DNA from: Spinactinospora alkalitolerans
GTDB taxonomy: Bacteria; Actinomycetota; Actinomycetes; Streptosporangiales; Streptosporangiaceae
DNA: 64,000 bases
Direction: 5' to 3'
Assembly (NCBI RefSeq): GCF_013408795.1
Contig: NZ_JACCCC010000001.1
Location: 1,178,001-1,242,000, forward strand
The notes under the pieces were generated by a model. The model did not search any database and was not told the DNA's origin. It was given only the letters and a program-made list of their open reading frames with translations. Below, in pieces: positions 9,291-16,554 of this stretch. Every line of letters starts with the position of its first letter. Positions within the stretch are counted from its first letter, which is position 1. The position numbers and the translations under genes are program-made.

Positions 9291-9379
9291 GGCGGCGGTA
9301 CCCGTCGCCCGCGAGACGGGAGGGCGCGGCCGGACACCTCACAAGGGCGTCCCGCTCTCCACGCCGATCCCGCTCCCAC

Positions 9380-9405
9380 GGTCATGTCCGGGCCCGGACA
9401 TGACC
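9380..9405. terminator. Perfect 26-bp palindrome between convergent genes
   Basis: GGTCATGTCCGGG (9380-9392) is followed directly by its exact reverse complement (9393-9405). It lies between the convergent ends of the PucR regulator (plus) and the 255-aa gene (minus), so a bidirectional terminator is the simplest reading. A perfect dyad could also be a protein-binding site. Confidence 0.5.
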
Positions 9406-9469
9406 ACAGGTACAGGACCGCCGAGAAGGGAACGGGCCGCCGACCGCGACGCGGCCGATCCGGCGGCCC

Positions 9470-10237
9470 TCAGGAGGTACCGGCGATGCCCTCCAGCTTC
9501 TCGCTCAGCCCGGGGCGCTCGCACGCCTGGAAGATCCGGTGCAGTTCTTCGACCACGCGGTGCCCCAGATGGGCCCGTTCGTCGGCGTTCAGCCCCTGCA
9601 GGAGTTCCATGCAGAGCCCGATCACCTGCCCGACTCCGTCATCAGCCTCTTGGGTAGAGGCCGTTGTGGAGTCGACCACCTCGTCCAGAGCGACGCCGAT
9701 CTGCGGGATTCGCTCGACCTGGTCGGGGAAGCGAGCCAGCCACCAGAGTCTGGCCAGCCCCCCGTCCTGGAAGACCTCGGTGCGCAGCAGGCTGGCCTGC
9801 TCCATCGTCGTCCGGTGCCGCAGCGCCAGGACCTCGGAGTCGTGTTGCGCGAGCTCTCTGTCACGCGCCCTTTGGACGTCCTCGGCCGGGACCTCCAGTT
9901 CGCAGCGGGACCAGGCGATGCCCTGGGACGAAAGCTCCGGATCGGCGAGCAGCGCCCGGTTGACGTCCAGTTCCGTGCCTTCCGGGTCGGCCGGTGAGCA
10001 CTTCCTCGCGACCTCGGCCGCGCAGGCGCGTACCGCACTCTGAGCAGCCAGCGACCGGGCGGCACGCTCCGACGGCTCGGACGTGCCGGGACGGATCGCC
10101 GCGGTGAACCGGGCGTTGAAATACAGCTCATCGAACTTACTGGGCAACCTGCCGGCGAAGTCGCTTTCGACGAGCGCGGGCTCCTCGCCCGAACGGGCGA
10201 GGAGGAACGAGCCGAGGGAGCGCCTGTAACCGAGCAT
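9470..10237 (-). CDS. Hypothetical protein, last gene of the cyclase operon
   Basis: 255 aa, no family recognised. Sequence is soluble and mostly helical, with a long charged stretch (residues about 110-160, EVPAEDVQRARDRELAQHD) that could form a coiled coil. There is no signal peptide or membrane segment. The ATG at 10237 shares one base with the stop of the upstream 706-aa gene (TGATG), so the two are coupled. Its place behind a cyclase and a P-loop-like protein that share an amyloid-type motif suggests a component of the same signalling module. The motif itself is not visible here. Confidence 0.7.
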   Translation of the reverse strand: MLGYRRSLGSFLLARSGEEPALVESDFAGRLPSKFDELYFNARFTAAIRPGTSEPSERAARSLAAQSAVRACAAEVARKCSPADPEGTELDVNRALLADPELSSQGIAWSRCELEVPAEDVQRARDRELAQHDSEVLALRHRTTMEQASLLRTEVFQDGGLARLWWLARFPDQVERIPQIGVALDEVVDSTTASTQEADDGVGQVIGLCMELLQGLNADERAHLGHRVVEELHRIFQACERPGLSEKLEGIAGTS

Positions 10238-12357
10238 CAGAGACCTTCTCTCCGTGCTTCTCCGGTCTTCGGGGCGAGGCTGACGGCATCATGGACGCGG
10301 TTTTTCAACTCCAGGATCATCGGAGTACCGCCGGAGTCCTGCTCGGCGTGCCAGTGGTCGATGAGTTTGCTCGCCGCTGCGACGCGCGGAATGCTGTCCT
10401 CGGCGGCGCCGGACAGGATGTCGGCGATCACCGCGAAGTCCCCCCGTTCCTTGACCAGTGAATTCAGCCAGGCCGTGATCGGTGGGCCCGCCAACGGTTG
10501 GTACTCGGTCTCCAGGAGCGGATGCCATGCCCGAGCGATGGCTCTGTTCAGCGGCCGCTGTTCCGCGGCCATGGCATCGGCGAGCAGGACGGGCAGACCG
10601 GTGTCATCCACCGTTGCGAGAAGGGCGGCGATCGCCTCCCTCGCGACCTGATGGCGCCCGCGTCGCCGCGGATCATTGGCCCATTCGGTCAGCTCCCGTA
10701 GGACCTGCGGCCTGATCTCCGGAGAGGCCGCGAAATGGCTCAGCGTCCGATGGACCTCGTGGCGAACCTTGTCGTCGGGAAGATCGGCCAGCCACTTGAG
10801 CCGGGTCAAGGCCGTCCCCGGATCGAGCGTTCCGTACGTGGAGCAGACCCGGACCGCCGCGATCGCGAGCGCGCGGTCGGAGGGGTTCTTGGCGATCTCG
10901 TAGAGCGTACGGCGCATGGCACGCCCTTCGCGGGGCCGTGCCGCGACGTTACCCGCCATGGCGACCGCGACGTCGACGGTCCTGGCCGACCGGGCCCACG
11001 CGATGAACAGCCCGGTCACCCAGGCGAAGTCATCGTGGCGTTCGGCGAGCCCCAGCCAGCGTTCGGCTATACGGGCCGGCCACGTCGGCGGGTGACCGCC
11101 GTCGGGAATCCGCGTACTCCAGTCCAGTAGCGGTTTTCGGACCCGGGGATGCTGCCACCACAGGTAGTCGAGTACAGCGGGGGAGTAGGCCAGATCGGTG
11201 AACCGGACCGTGCGGTCGGGGCCCACTTCGGCGCCCACCCGACGCACGGTCGCCTCCAGGCCGGCCCCTGATATGCCGGTGGCGTCCGAAGGGGCCACCT
11301 CGAGTTCGCCGGCGAGCCGCGCGGCCGCGATCAGCACCTGGTCGGCCGGTTCGTGCTCCAGCATCGCCACGGTGGCCAAGAGCACCCGGTCGTAGATCCC
11401 GGCCTCGCTCTGACGCCGCTCGAACCACTTCTTCAGCTCTTCTTCCCAGTTTCCGTAGGCGGAGAGCGCCAACGTGATCCAGTCGTCCTGCCCCACCTGC
11501 GGGTCGGCCAGGAAAGCCTCATGGGCCAGACGCGCCATCCGCGCGGCCGAAGCGGGTCTGGCCTCGTCGAGGGCCGCGGTGACCCGCTCGTCTTTCAACC
11601 ACGCGTCCGCGTCGGCGGCGGGAAGGAGGTGGTGGAGATGCCGGAGGAAGACGTCCCTGCCCCGAGGTGCGGTGACCGGCAGCCTGCGGGCTCCTCCGAT
11701 ACCGCCGTCCGGACTCTGGCCGTCGCGCATGACGATGACAACGGCCGACCCGCGCTCCCTGGCCTTGGCCGCGTAGCTGTGCAGGGACTGGGCCCGCGTC
11801 TCGGTGAGCGGGCCCGTCCCGGACAGGTCGATCAGATACCCCTGACCGGAGTCGCAGACCAGTTTGGCCGCACTCCACGCCTCGTCCTCCTCCACCTGGA
11901 CCGGGCGGATCGGAAGCCCCAGCTCCGCGAGCGCGGCGATCGCGGCCCAGCGGCGTCCGGTCCCCGGCTCCCCGACCACGGCACCGGAACCGGTGGCCTT
12001 CAGGTCGGAGACGAACCGCCGATGGCGCTCCGGGACCGCGGAAACGAACGTCTCCCTGACGAACTCCACGTAGTCGGACTTGAAGTGTCCGGCCTCGAAC
12101 AGGTCGACCGCGAAGTAGTTGTGCTGCTGCCCGATGGTCTGCCGGTTGTCCTCGTATCGGTGATGGCTGTGCACACCGCCGTACACCGTTCCCGCCTGGA
12201 TGATGTTCTCGGCGTCGCCCTGGTTGGTGTAGCTGTTTCGAACCGGCGCCTCCGGGACGCGGCCTTCCGGCTCACCGCCGCCGTACCCGGGGCCGTCCGC
12301 CGGCGGCTCGGCGCCCGGACCTCGGTGCTCGTCCCATGGGTACTGGGGCTCGCTCAC
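10237..12357 (-). CDS. Large protein with N-terminal RHIM/amyloid-like motif and degenerate P-loop
   Basis: 706 aa, GTG start overlapping the cyclase stop (GTGA). Residues 1-40 are Pro/Gly-rich. Residues 41-65 contain a motif whose core is IIQAG (52-56) and YGGV (59-62), resembling the RHIM-like motif family of actinobacterial NLR-type proteins. At 129-136 a P-loop-like GEPGTGRR occurs with Arg in place of the catalytic Lys. The remaining approximately 550 residues are Ala/Leu/Arg-rich and helical, with possible HEAT/TPR-like repeats. No signal peptide or membrane segment is visible. I infer a STAND-like scaffold or receptor whose NTPase may be inactive; family assignment is uncertain. Confidence 0.75.
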   Translation of the reverse strand: MSEPQYPWDEHRGPGAEPPADGPGYGGGEPEGRVPEAPVRNSYTNQGDAENIIQAGTVYGGVHSHHRYEDNRQTIGQQHNYFAVDLFEAGHFKSDYVEFVRETFVSAVPERHRRFVSDLKATGSGAVVGEPGTGRRWAAIAALAELGLPIRPVQVEEDEAWSAAKLVCDSGQGYLIDLSGTGPLTETRAQSLHSYAAKARERGSAVVIVMRDGQSPDGGIGGARRLPVTAPRGRDVFLRHLHHLLPAADADAWLKDERVTAALDEARPASAARMARLAHEAFLADPQVGQDDWITLALSAYGNWEEELKKWFERRQSEAGIYDRVLLATVAMLEHEPADQVLIAAARLAGELEVAPSDATGISGAGLEATVRRVGAEVGPDRTVRFTDLAYSPAVLDYLWWQHPRVRKPLLDWSTRIPDGGHPPTWPARIAERWLGLAERHDDFAWVTGLFIAWARSARTVDVAVAMAGNVAARPREGRAMRRTLYEIAKNPSDRALAIAAVRVCSTYGTLDPGTALTRLKWLADLPDDKVRHEVHRTLSHFAASPEIRPQVLRELTEWANDPRRRGRHQVAREAIAALLATVDDTGLPVLLADAMAAEQRPLNRAIARAWHPLLETEYQPLAGPPITAWLNSLVKERGDFAVIADILSGAAEDSIPRVAAASKLIDHWHAEQDSGGTPMILELKNRVHDAVSLAPKTGEARREGL

Positions 12358-13211
12358 CGGTTTCCCCTCCCGGAGGAGTTGATGCCGCCGTGGAACGTCT
12401 CCGTCTGGACGATGTTCTCCGCGCTGCCCGTGTTGCTGAATTTGTTCACCGTCGGCGCGGGCGCCGGGCGTTCCGCCGTCGGCGGTTGAGCGGTGGGGAC
12501 GGCGGAGTCCGGTTCGGCGGCTTTCCGTTCCGCGGCTTCGACGCTCCGGGAGGCCTCCGCCGCCATCGAGGGAGTCGGAACGTAGAGGTATCCCTCGGAG
12601 GTGTAGGCCTTAGTGGGCAGGCTGACGTGTACCGGCCGGAACCTGCTCGACTGCACTCCGCCGAAGCCGCCGAGCACGGCGTCCTCGTAGACGCGGCGGG
12701 AGACGATCACGGCGAGCAGCGTGGTGTTCGGGTCGGTCCCGGCGAGCTCCGCCTTGACCGGCTCGGCATCCAGCAGCCGGTGCACCTGGATCATCGCCTC
12801 GCCCATGGCGTCGACCGGGCTCTGCCCCCGGGTGTCGGGCAGCGGTCCCACATCGATGCCGGCGCGCAGCCGCAGCCGCAGTTCCCGGTCGTGGAACGCG
12901 AGCCGCGGCTGCAGCAGGCGGAGTTCATCCTCCAGCCGGTCGAGGAACGGGTGGATCAGGTAGGGCAGGTACTCGGGTTCCATCCCGATGACGTAGCCGT
13001 CGCCGCTGTGCCGGGAGAAGCGTGCCTCGCTCCAGACCTGCTCCATTCCACTGCGGTGGAACGCCCTGGCCAGGACTTCGGGGATCGCCTGCCCGATGAT
13101 CTGCTGGCTCCGGTCGGTGTTGCGGCTGAACTTCTCCGCGTCCACCGCGAGTACCGCGCGGTACGGGGGCAGGGGAACGCTGCCGGTGCCGTTTCGCTTT
13201 TCGAGTTCCAT
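12354..13211 (-). CDS. Class III nucleotidyl cyclase homologue with C-terminal RHIM-like motif
   Basis: 285 aa. The cyclase signs are the first metal site in LAVDAEKFSR (Asp24), the second in HSGDGYVIGM (Asp71), and RAGIDVGPLPD (116-126), which matches the RxGIHxGPV-like strand of class III cyclases. Both metal aspartates are kept, so activity is plausible; base specificity cannot be judged. After a Pro/Ala-rich linker (about 215-255), the tail (256-278) carries SAENIVQTETFHGGIN, a partner of the motif in the next protein. ATG 13211 has GGAG upstream. A Crp/Fnr protein, a possible cNMP sensor, lies directly upstream on the same strand. Confidence 0.82.
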   Translation of the reverse strand: MELEKRNGTGSVPLPPYRAVLAVDAEKFSRNTDRSQQIIGQAIPEVLARAFHRSGMEQVWSEARFSRHSGDGYVIGMEPEYLPYLIHPFLDRLEDELRLLQPRLAFHDRELRLRLRAGIDVGPLPDTRGQSPVDAMGEAMIQVHRLLDAEPVKAELAGTDPNTTLLAVIVSRRVYEDAVLGGFGGVQSSRFRPVHVSLPTKAYTSEGYLYVPTPSMAAEASRSVEAAERKAAEPDSAVPTAQPPTAERPAPAPTVNKFSNTGSAENIVQTETFHGGINSSGRGNR

Positions 13212-13292
13212 GGAGGCTCCGAGAATCGCATGAGGTCGGGCCCGGACGCTCCGGCCCGTCGATTCCCCAGCCTCCGGGGTGAAGACCCGCCT

Positions 13293-13314
13293 CTGTGTTC
13301 AGAACCGGACACAG
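13293..13314. promoter_or_regulatory. Inverted repeat upstream of the cyclase, possible Crp-family operator
   Basis: CTGTGT (13293-13298) and ACACAG (13309-13314) are perfect inverted arms with a 10-nt spacer. They sit in the 122-nt gap between crp and the cyclase. The half-site resembles Crp boxes (TGTG/CACA), but the spacing is 4 nt longer than the classical TGTGA-N6-TCACA. The site could be an operator of the neighbouring regulator or a weak terminator stem. Confidence 0.35.
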
Positions 13315-13333
13315 CCGGACCCAGTGGCTCAGA

Positions 13334-14035
13334 TCACGCGTCGCCGCGCGCGAGTGAGGTCAGCAGCGCGTGGTCGTGGATGGCCACGTGGTTCCGTCCC
13401 GTGCGGATCACGCCGAGCTCTTTCAGGCGGGCGTACTCCAGCGCCACCGAGGTCCGGGAGAGCCCGATGTAGTCGGCGATCTCCTGCTGCGGCAGGGCGA
13501 TGTCGAGCAGTGTTCCGCGTCCCCGAGAGGAGCCGGCGTCACCGATCCCGGGTTCGATGGGCTCTCCCAGCGTGTCGGCGAGCCGCAGGAGTGCGGTGGC
13601 GAGCCGTCGTCCGGCCGAAAGCATCGACTGCTCGGCGCGCAGCTCGTCGCTTTCACGCTGGCGGGTGAGGATGCTCTGCCAGACGGCGGACTCCAGCCCG
13701 GCTTTCTGAACGGACCGGCGGAACCTGTCGCTGAGGAACACCCGTGTCTCACAAGGGGCCGTGGCGACGACCGTCGCCCCGCGCGCCTGACCCGACCACA
13801 GCGAAGGCTCACCGAGCAGTTCGCCGACTCCGCGGAACGCCAGCGGGACCTCGGTCCCCTCCGGCCGGAGCATGGAGACCCTGGCCACGCCGCTCATCAC
13901 CAGATGCACGGTCGTACCGGGCTCGCCCTGGCGCATGATCGGCTCACCCCGGACATACCGCCGCAGACTCCCGCTGCCCGCCATCCGCCGCCACTGCTCA
14001 TCCGTCACCAGACTCCCGAACCCCTGACGCGCCAA
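13334..14035 (-). CDS. Crp/Fnr-family transcriptional regulator
   Basis: 233 aa. The N-terminal cyclic-nucleotide-binding fold (about 20-110) contains GEPIMRQGEPGTTVHLVMSG and a phosphate-binding-cassette-like GEPSLWSGQARGATVV with Gly75-Glu76 and Arg85, the residues expected for cNMP binding. The C-terminal winged HTH includes LPQQEIADYIGLSRTSVA (about 178-195). The TTG start at 14035 has GAGG just upstream. It precedes the class III cyclase on the same strand, so a cyclase/cNMP-sensor pair is plausible. Ligand and targets are unknown. Confidence 0.9.
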   Translation of the reverse strand: MARQGFGSLVTDEQWRRMAGSGSLRRYVRGEPIMRQGEPGTTVHLVMSGVARVSMLRPEGTEVPLAFRGVGELLGEPSLWSGQARGATVVATAPCETRVFLSDRFRRSVQKAGLESAVWQSILTRQRESDELRAEQSMLSAGRRLATALLRLADTLGEPIEPGIGDAGSSRGRGTLLDIALPQQEIADYIGLSRTSVALEYARLKELGVIRTGRNHVAIHDHALLTSLARGDA

Positions 14036-14183
14036 CTGGCCCTCACTCCCATCGCGTTTTGCTCCAATGGCAATACCTGGATCCAGGCCGTGGAAGCGCT
14101 TCTCGGGAACTGGCCGCTTCCGGTCGTGAAAGCGGAGCCGTGGGCGGACGGCTCATGACGGTCGGCCGCTCATCGAGCCCTGG

Positions 14184-15641
14184 TCACATGGGCCATGACA
14201 GCGGGAGTCTGACGGCTCTTGTCAGTTCCTCATTGAAGAGCGATATCTGTTCATCGGTCTTGAATTCGTCGGCCGGCAGGTGCGCAAGGCTCGGCGCGCC
14301 GAGCCCGTGGACCGCATCATCATAGGCAGACGAAATGGCAGAGCCGATAAGGAGTGTTGTGGCTTCGTCGATGTCGATGTCTTCTGCAGGCCAGCCATAT
14401 CTGCCTTCGGTGACCCTCAATGGCGGGAAAATACTCCAGACGTCTTGTTCGGGATCCACAAGACGTAGTGCTCCAGGGCCGACGAAGTTCATGCCGTAGT
14501 GAGAGATCAGGCTTGGATCCTTGCTGCGCTCGTGCATGAGGTCGGCCGAGTAGAACAGCGTCACCTCCGGAACCCGTTGTGCATAATGCAGGACACGTGT
14601 GGCGCACTCGCGTATTGAAGAAGCGGATGACAGAGTCGGGACCACCTTGCCCATGCGTAGTCCGGTGCGGTGTACTATCTCCTGGTGGAGCGCATTGACA
14701 GACTGCGCTGAAGGCCATGATGTAAACGACCTGATGTCCAAAGACGAAGCCGCTCTTGCGGCGCTTATGAACCGGGACGGTGGATGGAACTCCTGCCATT
14801 CGACCTCCGGTTCCCTGGAGTGGAGACCCGGTACAACCGGATTGAGGGCGAAATCGATCATGGCCATAACGGTGATCGGATCCAGTTCACGCCCAGCAAG
14901 GTATTCAGCAAATCTGTACGGTATCCCGTATTCGCTATCGAAGACCTTGCCGAGCATTCGCAGTAATGCTGGATCGGCGTACCTGTTGAAGGTGCCCGTC
15001 TGCTGGGTGACCTCATCGAGTACAGCTGCACACTCAAGTAGTAGCCGGGTGCTCAGCAGCCCCTCGTTTCCTGCCACCAGACTCATCTGTCCAAGGATCC
15101 TCGGACCGCCCCTCTCAGATGGGAGACGCGGAAGCATTTCTTTTTCTTCACTCTGGACCCAGATGATGTGCAATGCTGACTGAACGGATTCCCTCGTTGC
15201 CCATGAATGGGCCGGTACGCTCAAGAACCTCGGCTCCAAAAGGATCTGGTAGGCCATGTGCAGGTCCAGCCAGTCCTGTTGGTGAAGACTCAGCTGAGTG
15301 CCGAGGCGGTTCTCGGGGTCCGTGTCGGAGTAGTCGAAAATCGGAACTCCGGTTGACCACCCACGAGAGAAGCGCACAATATCCTGGGTATCGAGGTTCT
15401 GGAGTGTGTGAGCTGCCAGGACATCCCGGGTCCGACGCAGTAGCGTAAGGAGGACTCCGATCGTCGAGCCGTGGAAACGTGCCCAGTGACTGCTCTCATG
15501 GATATAACGCATATTCCATGATGCAACGGCGGTCACTATGTCATTTGCGTCTATATTGGTGGGGTCCAGGAAGAGCATCTGGCTTCGCAGATTCAGTTCT
15601 GCTCCGGACGGACTGGACAAACGGGGCGTGCAGACGCTCAT
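14184..15641 (-). CDS. Hypothetical protein with HESSH (zinc-metalloprotease-like) motif
   Basis: 485 aa, family not recognised. HESSH at residues 48-52, within RYIHESSHWARFHG, matches the HExxH zinc-protease pattern; a third ligand cannot be assigned by eye. The rest is soluble, with no signal peptide. Codon use is clearly more AT-tolerant than in flanking genes, suggesting recent transfer. The ATG at 15641 overlaps the stop of the 106-aa gene (ATGA), so they are coupled. It lies 148 nt upstream of crp on the same strand. A protease effector is possible, but the motif alone can occur by chance. Confidence 0.7.
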   Translation of the reverse strand: MSVCTPRLSSPSGAELNLRSQMLFLDPTNIDANDIVTAVASWNMRYIHESSHWARFHGSTIGVLLTLLRRTRDVLAAHTLQNLDTQDIVRFSRGWSTGVPIFDYSDTDPENRLGTQLSLHQQDWLDLHMAYQILLEPRFLSVPAHSWATRESVQSALHIIWVQSEEKEMLPRLPSERGGPRILGQMSLVAGNEGLLSTRLLLECAAVLDEVTQQTGTFNRYADPALLRMLGKVFDSEYGIPYRFAEYLAGRELDPITVMAMIDFALNPVVPGLHSREPEVEWQEFHPPSRFISAARAASSLDIRSFTSWPSAQSVNALHQEIVHRTGLRMGKVVPTLSSASSIRECATRVLHYAQRVPEVTLFYSADLMHERSKDPSLISHYGMNFVGPGALRLVDPEQDVWSIFPPLRVTEGRYGWPAEDIDIDEATTLLIGSAISSAYDDAVHGLGAPSLAHLPADEFKTDEQISLFNEELTRAVRLPLSWPM

Positions 15642-15958
15642 CGAGTACTTTCCGAACCGCTTTCCGAGGCTGGGCGGTCGTCACTTTCAGAGGCGGGTTT
15701 CACCTCGCTCACCTTCCCACGGTCCCGTGCACGACTCACGAGGAGACGGAGCGAGTCGTAGATCGCACTCGTCGCGATGCCCGTCGCGATGGCGATCGCT
15801 ATCTCGGCCCACGCGTCATGGCGGAGGGACCCTTGGTCGGCCGGGCCGGCGGCCTCGAATCGGACCGTGCAGTGCCGTCCGAGGACGGGATCGGCGGCGA
15901 TCTCCTCGGCCAGGACTTCGAGATTGGCTCTCTCACCGCGGTACACCAAAGTCTCCAT
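15638..15958 (-). CDS. Small putative membrane-associated protein
   Basis: 106 aa. An N-terminal alpha/beta-like part (1-45) is followed by an Ala/Ile-rich hydrophobic stretch, AEIAIAIATGIATSAIYD (about 51-68), then a basic segment and a Ser/Glu-rich tail. The layout resembles small effector-associated proteins of actinobacterial conflict systems, and the hydrophobic stretch could insert in a membrane; both are inference. It is coupled to the HESSH protein by ATGA. The ribosome-binding site is weak. It starts 182 nt from the divergent HEPN-like gene. Confidence 0.6.
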   Translation of the reverse strand: METLVYRGERANLEVLAEEIAADPVLGRHCTVRFEAAGPADQGSLRHDAWAEIAIAIATGIATSAIYDSLRLLVSRARDRGKVSEVKPASESDDRPASESGSESTR

Positions 15959-16140
15959 GCCGATCAGACTGATCAGGGCATTCGGAAGTTCCCGGGGTTC
16001 CGAAAGAATCCGAGGATCAGCGGCTCGCCTCTCCTCCGGAGTGCCTGGGCGCAGTAGACGCAGAGCCGGCGCAGCGCACGGCCGAGATCAGGGAGGTGGA
16101 AAGCGGCCTACCGGTCGTAAGCGACCAATACGCTTGCGGC

Positions 16141-16554
16141 ATGGCGATCGAGGTCAGCATCCCCAGTCTCAAGGCCGCCTACGCCACGCATCGCGACACC
16201 GCCGACAGTCTCGGTTCGGGAGTGTCGGCGTGCTTACTGCGCTTCTACGCGGTGGAATGTGCGCTCAAGGCCGCCCTGCTCCGGAGAGAGAACAAGCGGA
16301 GCACGGCGGATCTGGAGAAGCGCGACCGGTCCCATGACCTGCGAGCACTGGCCATACGGCTCAGGCTGCCACGACACGAGATCGAATCGCTGATCGACTG
16401 TACGCTCAAGTCCGACAGTGGTCGCCGGGTCGCTCCAGAGGAACTCCATGAGGTGTGGCGCTACGGCGCCGCATTGCGGGATGAGGACCAGAAGCGGATG
16501 GAGGCCACGCTCTTGGCCTTGCTCACCTGGGTACGACGGGAACCGGGACTGTGA
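16141..16554 (+). CDS. HEPN-like protein
   Basis: 137 aa from ATG 16141, an all-helical protein. RFYAVECALKAALLR (35-49) followed by RSHDLRALAIRL (63-74) is the pattern of HEPN-fold proteins of the MAE_28990/nucleotidyltransferase-partner type, and WRYG (106-109) fits the last helix. The ribonuclease motif Rx4-6H is not visible, so it may be non-catalytic. No Shine-Dalgarno is seen; TACGCT at 16129-16134 could be a -10 for a leaderless transcript. The stop overlaps the GTG of the next gene (GTGA), which implies a functional pair with that ATPase. An in-frame earlier start at 16096 is less likely. Confidence 0.65.
   Translation: MAIEVSIPSLKAAYATHRDTADSLGSGVSACLLRFYAVECALKAALLRRENKRSTADLEKRDRSHDLRALAIRLRLPRHEIESLIDCTLKSDSGRRVAPEELHEVWRYGAALRDEDQKRMEATLLALLTWVRREPGL

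Noticed and set aside
12354-13211. Pycsar system
   Set aside because: The cyclase is class III-like, but no Pycsar effector (TM- or TIR-type with a cyclic-pyrimidine sensor) is beside it; the neighbour is an ordinary Crp/Fnr HTH regulator.
16141-16554. Active HEPN ribonuclease
   Set aside because: The Rx4-6H catalytic motif is not present, so only the fold resemblance is claimed.
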